The translations under genes were made by a program, and so were the position numbers. A stretch of DNA of 21,466 nt. Origin: DASZCR01 sp035942915. Its GTDB lineage: Bacteria; Acidobacteriota; Blastocatellia; Pyrinomonadales; Pyrinomonadaceae. The DNA lies in the NCBI GenBank assembly GCA_035942915.1, contig DASZCR010000030.1, positions 1 through 21,466 of the forward strand. The letters are read 5' to 3'. How positions within the stretch are numbered: the first letter of the stretch is position 1; the number at the start of each line of letters is the position of its first letter. Shown one piece after another: positions 15,279-21,466 of the stretch. The notes under the pieces were generated by a model. It was not told the DNA's origin. It saw only the letters and a program-made list of their open reading frames with translations, and searched no databases.

Positions 15279-16682
15279 TCACTCGTTCAACTGCACGAAC
15301 CCGTCGCCCGCGCCGTCGCCCGTACCGACGTGCGCGAGGCGATGAATGACGCGGCCGAAATACTTGATGCCCTGAATGAAATCGTCGAGACGGATGTTCT
15401 CGTCGGGCGCGTGCGGATTCGAGCCGAAGTAGCTGACGCCGAAGGAGACGACGGGCGTCGGCGGTTGGCGGACGCCGCAGACCGCGCCGACGGGGCCGCT
15501 CGCCGGGTCAAGCGGGTAGACGATGGGCGGCACGCCGTAAATCTCTTCGGCCGATTCGACGGCAGCGCGCGCGACGAAAGACTTCGGCGAAGCCTTCGCC
15601 GTCGGAGCCGAGCCGAGTTCGATAATCTCTATGTCCTGAAAGCCACGCGTGTCGAGATGTTTTCTGAGCAGTTTGATGACGAGTTCGGGTGTCAGGTCGG
15701 GAACGAGACGGAAGTCGAGGCGCGCCGTCGCCGCGCCCGGCAGGACGGTCTTCGCGCCCGCCTCTGTGTGGCCTGTGCGGATGCCGCAGATGGTACAGGT
15801 CGGCGCGAAGATGAGTTCCTTAGCGAGCGCGCGTCCGGTCATCCCGCGCACCCAACTGTTGATGCGAAACTCGCGTCGCAAGCCCGCCTCGTCGAGTTCG
15901 ACCGTCTTGAGAGCCTGCACATCTTCGGCCGAGACGGGCGCGATGTGCGACGAGAAGCCGTCAATGGTGATGACGCCTTTTGGCGAGACGACGGTGGCGA
16001 GCGCCTGCACGAGCCGCCACGCAGGGTTCGGGACGATGCCGCCCCACTTCGAGTGGAGGTCTGTGCGCGCGCCGTAAGCGCGCAGTTCGATGAAGGCGAT
16101 GCCCTTGAAACCGAGATTGACGACCAGACGCCCTTTCGTGTCCTTATAGCCGTCATCCCAAATGCAGCCGTCGGCGCGCAGCAGGTCGCCATGCTGTTCG
16201 GTGAAACCGTAGAGACTCGGACTGCCGAGTCCGTCTTCGCCTTCGACGACGAAGCGGAGGCAGACGGGGAGTTTGCCGAAACTTTTCTGATACGCCTCGA
16301 CGGCGGCGAGACGCGCGACGAGGTCGCCCTTGCTGTTCGATGCACCGCGCGCGACGAGCCGCCCGTCCGTGATGGCCGCCGCAAACGGCCCCGAAGACCA
16401 TTCGGCCAACTGCCCGACCGGCTGCACGTCGTAATGGCTGTAGACGACAAAGCAACGCTCGCCCGCGCCGCATTCGCCGTAGACGATGGGAAAGCCGCTC
16501 CCGATTTTGAAGACGCGCGTCCCTGCGCCGACGCGGTGCATCATCTGCTCGACCATCTCGGCGACAGCGCGCATCCCCGTCACGCGCGCCGCCACCGAAG
16601 GCATCCGACACAAAGCCTGCAAACGCTCCGTGAAGGAACGCGCATGCCGGTCAACGTAGCGGTCGAAGCGTGTGAAGGGCAT
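15279..16682 (-). CDS. M20 family metallopeptidase homologue with altered metal site
   Basis: This 467-residue protein is full length for the M20 dipeptidase/carnosinase-like group (ArgE/DapE/CPG2 superfamily). The first metal motif is intact: H83-x-D85 in VYSHYDVQP. The usual bridging Asp (GxSDxKG) is Asn116 in ARGASNSKGDL. The usual EGEEExGS pair (catalytic base and ligand) reads EGEDGLGSP, so by alignment with carnosinase-type motifs the positions are D150 and G151. D176/D177 (IWDDGY), the lid histidine H210 (TDLHSKWGG) and H424 (NPHAPDENIRL) are kept. Fold and family are secure; whether it hydrolyses peptides is doubtful. No signal peptide, so cytoplasmic. The ATG has no Shine-Dalgarno because a long inverted repeat ends 10 bases upstream. 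The gene precedes the MltF-type gene by 68 bases. Confidence 0.88.
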   Translation of the reverse strand: MPFTRFDRYVDRHARSFTERLQALCRMPSVAARVTGMRAVAEMVEQMMHRVGAGTRVFKIGSGFPIVYGECGAGERCFVVYSHYDVQPVGQLAEWSSGPFAAAITDGRLVARGASNSKGDLVARLAAVEAYQKSFGKLPVCLRFVVEGEDGLGSPSLYGFTEQHGDLLRADGCIWDDGYKDTKGRLVVNLGFKGIAFIELRAYGARTDLHSKWGGIVPNPAWRLVQALATVVSPKGVITIDGFSSHIAPVSAEDVQALKTVELDEAGLRREFRINSWVRGMTGRALAKELIFAPTCTICGIRTGHTEAGAKTVLPGAATARLDFRLVPDLTPELVIKLLRKHLDTRGFQDIEIIELGSAPTAKASPKSFVARAAVESAEEIYGVPPIVYPLDPASGPVGAVCGVRQPPTPVVSFGVSYFGSNPHAPDENIRLDDFIQGIKYFGRVIHRLAHVGTGDGAGDGFVQLNE

Positions 16683-16692
16683 AAGCTTTTTT

Positions 16693-16817
16693 AGTGATGG
16701 GTGAGAGGAAAGAAGTGATGGGTGAGAGGTGAGAGGTGATAAGAGAAGACAGGATTTCTCCTATCACTTATCACCCATCACCTATCACTTTTTACTCATC
16801 ATCTATCACTCATCACT
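16693..16817. repeat. 125-base imperfect inverted repeat of TGATGGG-like units
   Basis: The left arm (from 16693) carries AGTGATGGGTGAGAGG, a second GTGATGGGTGAGAGG and GTGATAAGAGA. The right arm (to 16817) is the approximate complement (TCTCCTATCACTTATCACCC ... ACTCATCACT). Each arm is a series of 7-9 base variants of GTGATGGG/GTGATAG. It fills the gap between the M20 gene and the GNAT gene and includes the last codons of the latter. The units are uneven and unspaced, so it is not a CRISPR array. Confidence 0.75.
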
Positions 16818-17606
16818 GTACAAAAGGTATCTGGGGCGCTCCGGGTCGCGCTCGAAGGCGGCGCAGACGAGTCGTGCGTCGAAGGCGCGCTGGAACTCTG
16901 CGCGGACGCGTAGTTGTTCGCGTCGTGCGGCCTCCGGGTCTTCACGCTGAAGACGTGTCCAGTCCGGCGGTATCTCGACGACGGCGGCCGGTTCACCCGG
17001 TGGCGCGGTCGTCTCGCTGCGCGCCAGCCGTTCGACGCGCGGCGAGCGTAAATCCCATCCGGCGAAGAGGCGGTCGCTGTCGATGCCGAGCGGGAGGCCG
17101 AACTGTCCCGTCCCTGTAGAATAGTCCGTGCCGTAGAAGTTCAAGATGTAGGAGCGGACGGTGACGCCGAGACGGTTGAGGTTGAAGTGCGCGTTGCGCG
17201 CCTGCATCGGGTCCCACGTCCACTTGATGAAGCCGCGCCCTTCGGCCAGAGCGCGCTCGCGCTGCGCCCACTTGAGCCGCGCGCCGACACCGCGATTCTG
17301 AAACTCTGCGGCGACGGCCATCATGTGCGAGTAGCCGACAATCTCTGTGCGGTGGCGCACGGCAACCTGCGTGAGAACGAAACCGACGAGGCGCTCGCCG
17401 TCGAAGGCTCCGAGCGTCCAACCACCGGCCGCGTGCGCGACAATCAGATGACGACGCGGCGACAGTTCGAGGTCGGGCAGGCCGAAAGCCTCGCGCTGCA
17501 AGCGCACGCACTCGTCCAACTCCTCCACGCTCGTACACTCGCGCACGACAATCTCGCCGCCTTTGGCATCGCCCGCGCGTCCCTCGTTTTCGACTCGACT
17601 CGTCAT
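16806..17606 (-). CDS. GNAT family N-acetyltransferase
   Basis: This 266-residue protein resembles the larger predicted GNAT acetyltransferases (COG3375-like). I chose the ATG at 17606 because AAGGG lies 9 bases upstream; a GTG at 17630 adds 8 residues with weaker support. The acetyl-CoA loop is Q103-N-R-G-V-G in VAAEFQNRGVGARLKWAQRE, after the strand VGYSHMMAVAA. Then come FIKWTWDPMQARNAHFNLNR and SYILNFYGTDY, typical of this subgroup. The substrate is unknown and the product cytoplasmic. It starts 46 bases after the YaeQ-like gene and is probably cotranscribed. The last residues (YSDE and stop) are encoded by the inverted repeat at 16693-16817, so the original C-terminus may have been altered. 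Confidence 0.85.
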   Translation of the reverse strand: MTSRVENEGRAGDAKGGEIVVRECTSVEELDECVRLQREAFGLPDLELSPRRHLIVAHAAGGWTLGAFDGERLVGFVLTQVAVRHRTEIVGYSHMMAVAAEFQNRGVGARLKWAQRERALAEGRGFIKWTWDPMQARNAHFNLNRLGVTVRSYILNFYGTDYSTGTGQFGLPLGIDSDRLFAGWDLRSPRVERLARSETTAPPGEPAAVVEIPPDWTRLQREDPEAARREQLRVRAEFQRAFDARLVCAAFERDPERPRYLLYSDE

Positions 17607-17652
17607 CCGCTGAAGCCCTTGCCCCCTCACAGAAACCAGACCACCGACGCCC

Positions 17653-18120
17653 TCACACGCTCGTCCTCGTGTACCACTCGCGCGGCACGCGCTCGACGCG
17701 GCGGCTGGCCGCGAGTTCGGCGATGTTGGCGGCGAAGTTAATCAACTCGATGCGCCCGCCCAGACGGTAGCGCGGTTCGACGGCCGCGCGCAGTTCGTTG
17801 ATAAGCGGCGCGACGCCGCAATCAATCTTGAAGAGGGCGAGGCGCGCCACCTGCCCGTGCTTGACCAGCCACGCCACCTTGCGCATCGAGACCAACCCGC
17901 ATTCGCCCCAGAATGCGAAACGATAACCGCTCTCGTGCTCCGACTCGGCGACGAGGTCTGGCTTGTAGCGCATCCCGACGCCGCGCTCGATAGACAGTTG
18001 CGGAAACTCCTCGACGAACATCGCGAAGCCGAGCGCCTTCATCAGCACATGGTTGTAGGTTTCGCCCGTGCGCTGCCAGAGACGCACGCGCCGCCCCGCC
18101 AACTCGAAGTCGTAGAGCAT
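17653..18120 (-). CDS. YaeQ-like PD-(D/E)XK family protein
   Basis: This 155-residue protein matches the pattern of the YaeQ family, small proteins with a PD-(D/E)XK nuclease-like fold. The visible landmarks are E20/H24 in GETYNHVLMKALGFAMF, D55 in YKPDLVAES, E73 in FWGECGLVS and K81 in MRKVAWLVKHG. These correspond to ET..H..+.L.Y, the KPDL acid and the WIE.G acid with following Lys in YaeQ. The E. coli protein was reported to affect transcription elongation phenotypes; nuclease activity is not established. The protein is slightly shorter than E. coli YaeQ (about 180 residues). There is no clear ribosome site before the ATG. The stretch upstream (18121-18254) is a repeat, so a promoter there is uncertain. 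Confidence 0.65.
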   Translation of the reverse strand: MLYDFELAGRRVRLWQRTGETYNHVLMKALGFAMFVEEFPQLSIERGVGMRYKPDLVAESEHESGYRFAFWGECGLVSMRKVAWLVKHGQVARLALFKIDCGVAPLINELRAAVEPRYRLGGRIELINFAANIAELAASRRVERVPREWYTRTSV

Positions 18121-18131
18121 GCAAAGACGTT

Positions 18132-18245
18132 GACGAGTGACGAGCTAGTAACTCGCCCGGATGCCGCCCGGCGGCACTCAAAGAGTCTTCAATTGCGATT
18201 GCGTTGGAGGGATTCTAACTCGTCACTCGTCTCTTGTCACTCGTC
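18132..18245. repeat. Inverted repeat with GACGAGTGA units
   Basis: GACGAGTGACGAGCTAG (18132-18148) faces CTAACTCGTCACTCGTC (18215-18231), pairing at 16 of 17 positions. Another partial copy of the right arm (GTCACTCGTC, 18236-18245) follows. The 66-base centre contains GCCGCC-C-GGCGGC. It separates the chemoreceptor-like gene from the YaeQ-like gene and may end transcription of the former or be a small mobile repeat. Confidence 0.65.
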
Positions 18246-18254
18246 TCTGCTTTT

Positions 18255-21200
18255 TCAGTCCCCGGCCAGCCATATCTCCTGCGGGCGGACGACCGGCGTG
18301 ACGAGGTGCGCGTGCAGACCTTCAACGTCGGCGCGGTGAATGACGGCGACGCGCCTGTGCGTGAGGAAAGCGCAGACGGCCTCTTCGGCGATGACGTGTT
18401 GCAGACGCGTGTAGAGGCGCGCGCGCTCGGCGTGGTTGACGATGGTGCGCGCGCGTTCCGAGAGACGGTCAATCTCTTCGACCTGTGCCGTGCGCCCGAT
18501 GCCGGACTGACGATTGGCCGAATGGAAGAGCAGATAGGTGAAGTTATCCGGGTCGGCGTAGTCTGCGTACCAACTCAACTCGGCGAGTTGCGCGCGCCCT
18601 TCGAGCGCCGCGCCGATGAGGTCTGCGGCATCGGCCAGACGGATGCGGCACTGGACGCCGATTTCGGCCAGTTGCTCGCAGATAATCTGACCGGCGCGTT
18701 CGCTCGCCGCCTGTTCGGGGAAAGAACGCCAGAGGTCGAGTTTAAGCCCGCCCGCATAGCCTGCTTCGCGCAGCAGCCGACGCGCCAGCGCCGGGTCGTA
18801 ACGGATTCCCCGGAAGTCCGGGTCGTGGCCGATGAGGCCGGGCGGGATGGGGCCTGCCGCAGGCGTCGCCATCTCTCCGAAAGCTTCGTTGACGAGCCGC
18901 TCGCGGTCAACGGCATGTGCGACGGCGAGACGCACGCGGCGGTCGTCGAAGGGCGCTTGCATCGCGTCGAAGATGAGCATCTGCGTGTGTAGTTGCTGCG
19001 CGAGCAGGACGCAGGAGTGCCATTCGGGGTCAACGGCGAGGCGCGCGACCCGTTTGGCGGAGCCTTCGCGCAGGTAGGCCAACTCGCCCGCGCGCAGCCG
19101 CTCGAAGAGCTGGTCGCCGTTCTCGTTGTACTCGACCGTCACGCCCTCGACGTAAGGCTTGCCCGCGTCCCAGTAGTCTTCGACGCGCGCCAGTTCGACG
19201 CGTCCGGCCTCCGTGTCGCGCGCGACGAGGCGGAAAGGCCCCGTCCCGATAGGACGTTCGTCGAAGGGTGCGCCGCCATCGCGCTCGACCTCTTCGCGCG
19301 GGACGACGGCCGCAAACGGCAAACAGAGCATCGGCAGGAAGAAGGCGAGCGGCTCGTCGAGTTCGAGTTCGACCGTGTGGGCATCGACGGCGCGTGCGCC
19401 GCGCACCTCCTCCGCTTCGCCGCGCGCAAACTCCTGCGCGCCCGCCAGATTCATGAAGACCCACGCGCCGGACTTCGACTGGCGCAGCACGCGCCTGACC
19501 GTGTAGAGCACGTCCGAGGCAGTCATCGTCCGACCGTTGTGAAAGCGCACGTTCTCGCGCAGGTGAAAAGTGTAGGTGCGGCCGTCGGCCGAGATGTCCC
19601 AACTCTCTGCGAGCGCGGCTTCGACCTCCGCGCCCTCGCCCGAACGGACGAGACACTCGAAGACCATGCTCGCCAGGTCTGCGCTCGCCACCGTCGAAGC
19701 TTCGAGCGTGTTCAGCGAAGGCACGCGCGTCGGGACGCCGTAGCGGAGATGTCCGCCGCGTCGCGGCGCGGGCAGTCGGAAGTGGCTCACCGAGTCGCGC
19801 AGCGAGGCGGCTTCGTAGTCGAGCAGCCCGGCGGCGAAGTTAATCTGCACGATGGATGCCTGATTGCGCGTGACCGCTTCGCGGATGACTTCGACGGCGC
19901 GCATCACGTCCTCCGCGCCCTTGTATTGCTCGCTGACCGCGCCCGCAATCTGGCCGACGACGCCCGTCAACTGCTCCATCGCCTCCGCGATGTGCTTCGA
20001 CGCTTCGGCCTGCTCGCGCATCGCGCGGCGCACCTGCTCGGTCAACTCCGACATCCTGACGGCGCGGTCGCCGATGGCCGCCGCCGTCCGTGCCTGTTCC
20101 GAAGTGGCGCGTTCAATCTCTCGCGCGCGCTGCCTGACTTCACCGGTCAACTCCGTCACCTGATGCGATTCGAGCGACTGCGCGGCGGCCGCTTCGGCAA
20201 TCTGCCGGATGGAGGTCGCCGAGAGGCTCGTCTTATGGCTGATTTCGTGGAGCGACGAGGCGGCGCGTTCGGCCAGTTGGACGCTGCCGTCGGCCAGTTG
20301 CCGGTTGGTCGAAGACTGACCCATCGCCTGCACGACGTTGTCGCGGACGCCCTTAATCAACTCGTCAATCTCTTCGGTCGAGCGCGCCGTGCGCTCCGAG
20401 AGTTCCTTAATCTCTTCGGCGACGACGGCGAAGCCGCGTCCCTGTTGACCGGCCTGCGCGGCGAGGATGCGCGCGTTTAAGGCGAGCAGGTTCGTGCGGT
20501 CTGCAATCTCGTCGATGACGCGCGTGATAGCGCCGATGCGCTCGGAACGCGCGCCGAGGTCGGCGATGGTTTCGGCCGCCTCTTCGATGCCGCGACGCGT
20601 CGCACGCATCGACTCGGCCGTTTCCAAAACGACCGACGCGCCCTGCGCGGCCGACTGTTGCACCTCCTCTGCGAGCACGGCCGTCTCGGAGACGGCGAGG
20701 CCGACGCGCTGCGTCGATTCGTCAATGGCGCGCATCGAGCGTTCCGTCTCGTCGGTCGCTTTGGCGAGCGATTGCGTTGAGGCGGCGACGTTGCGTACGG
20801 AGGCGGCCATCTCTTCGATGGAGGCGGCCGTCTCTTCGACGAAGGCCGTCAACGCGTCGGCGTTCGACGAGACTTCGTCGATGGAGGCGGCCATCTCAAG
20901 AGAGGAGGTCGAGGTCGTCTGCGAGAGATGCGCGAGCGCGCTGACGGCGTCGGAGACGGAACGCGCAGAGGCGCTGATTTCGGCGATGGAGCTGACGGTT
21001 GAATCGACCGACGCGCCCTCGTCGCTGACGGCGATGGCGAGCACGCGGCCGCCTTCGAGCACGCGCCCGGAGATTGACTCGATGGAATCGGCCGCACGCT
21101 GCAAGCGCCCGACGGCGCGGCGCATACTGCGCGCCAGCGCGTTCAACTCGGTCATCGCGCGGCGCTCGACGCCGCTCAAGTTCTCCGTCTCGGCGGCCGC

Positions 21201-21359
21201 CGGAAACTCGGCCGCGAGGTCGCCTCCGGCGAGCGCCGCAGCGACGCGTTCGACGACGCTCATTGACTGTTCGGCATCGCTCTTTTTCGACGCGCGCGCG
21301 CCGTTTGAGCGCGCCGACGGCGTCGTCCGCATTCCGCTCTTTTTCGTGTTTGAGGGCAT
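18255..21359 (-). CDS. Soluble MCP signalling domain fused to family 5 solute-binding domain
   Basis: This 1034-residue protein has no signal peptide and no membrane span. Residues 1-30 are basic and Ser-rich. Residues of about 35-85 look like a HAMP remnant ([14 protein letters not shown] ... [19 protein letters not shown]). Residues of about 85-525 form the antiparallel coiled coil of a chemoreceptor, with a methylation-like helix ([15 protein letters not shown]) and hairpin tip at about 283-315 ([20 protein letters not shown], then [16 protein letters not shown]). Residues of about 535-1034 are a complete SBP_bac_5 domain of the DppA/OppA type: [62 protein letters not shown]. Without membrane segments both parts must share the cytoplasm, so this would be an intracellular ligand sensor feeding CheA/CheW, with a parallel in the cytoplasmic SBP-like domain of SgrR. 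No che genes are nearby. The ATG lacks a clear ribosome site. Confidence 0.9.
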   Translation of the reverse strand: [1034 protein letters not shown]

Positions 21360-21466
21360 AAGAAGATTTATCGAGTCGCGGCGTTACCCGTGTTGAAGAC
21401 GACTTGTGAATCCGCAGGAGGCCGGGACGGCGGCCGCCGCCCGAAAGACAGGAAGTTGCTTGAGAC

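Noticed and set aside
15213..16694. Long plus-strand open frame (about 490 codons) opposite the M20 gene
   Set aside because: It is the antisense shadow of a clearly conserved M20 gene in GC-rich DNA; its composition is Arg/Asp-rich and shows no family motif.
16693..16817. Possible CRISPR array
   Set aside because: Units are 7-9 bases, variable and contiguous, with no spacers of even length and no cas genes; it is an inverted repeat.
18993..20480. Long plus-strand open frame (495 codons) opposite the chemoreceptor gene
   Set aside because: Antisense shadow; low-complexity Arg/Ala content, no ribosome site, and the minus strand encodes unmistakable MCP and SBP motifs.
21368..21466. Open frames on both strands at the right edge
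   Set aside because: Frames remain open to the window end (a minus-strand frame would stop at 21368, a plus-strand one could start at a TTG near 21394), but there are too few residues and no motif or ribosome site to call either.

Overview
The window looks like chromosomal DNA from a GC-rich member of the Acidobacteriota, perhaps of the Blastocatellia type. The main clue is the partial gene at the left edge, which has the VWFA-related architecture typical of that phylum. Secreted WD40-like/PHP and Arg/Gly/Tyr-rich proteins fit the same picture. The assignment is an inference from gene style, not from a marker-gene alignment. No phage, IS element or CRISPR array is visible, and almost all genes are intact.

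Layout: (1) 2-916 holds the 3' part of a VWFA-related secreted protein on the + strand, convergent with a small LysW-like zinc-ribbon protein (1058-1246, -). (2) 1407-8132 is a minus-strand block. It contains a secreted beta-propeller/PHP metallohydrolase, a secreted SH3-like protein, RuvC, a secreted class C beta-lactamase-like serine hydrolase and a YebC/TACO1-type translation factor. yebC and ruvC, often neighbours elsewhere, are here separated by the serine hydrolase. (3) 8239-9932 is a compact minus-strand operon yggS - yggT - yggU (PLP homeostasis protein, YggT membrane protein, DUF167). (4) 9933-10950 is a small plus-strand island. It has a candidate sigma-54 promoter, a secreted Arg-rich protein, a strong intrinsic terminator, and a tRNA-Leu(CAG) with its own sigma-70 promoter. 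(5) 11050-21359 is a second minus-strand block. It contains NAD-dependent DNA ligase LigA with a DUF6941-like gene, an MltF-type lytic transglycosylase, an M20 metallopeptidase homologue with a substituted metal site, a GNAT acetyltransferase, a YaeQ-like PD-(D/E)XK protein and a 1034-residue chemoreceptor-like protein.

The most unusual item is the last gene (18255-21359). A soluble methyl-accepting chemotaxis signalling domain, with no membrane segment or signal peptide, is fused at its C-terminus to a complete family 5 peptide/nickel-type solute-binding domain. That domain is normally extracytoplasmic, so here it would have to sense ligand inside the cell. Other points of interest are the substituted M20 metal ligands and the LysW-like protein without the usual C-terminal glutamate. 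Three long imperfect inverted repeats built from short A/G-rich or TGATGGG-like units fill intergenic gaps; one supplies the last codons of the GNAT gene.
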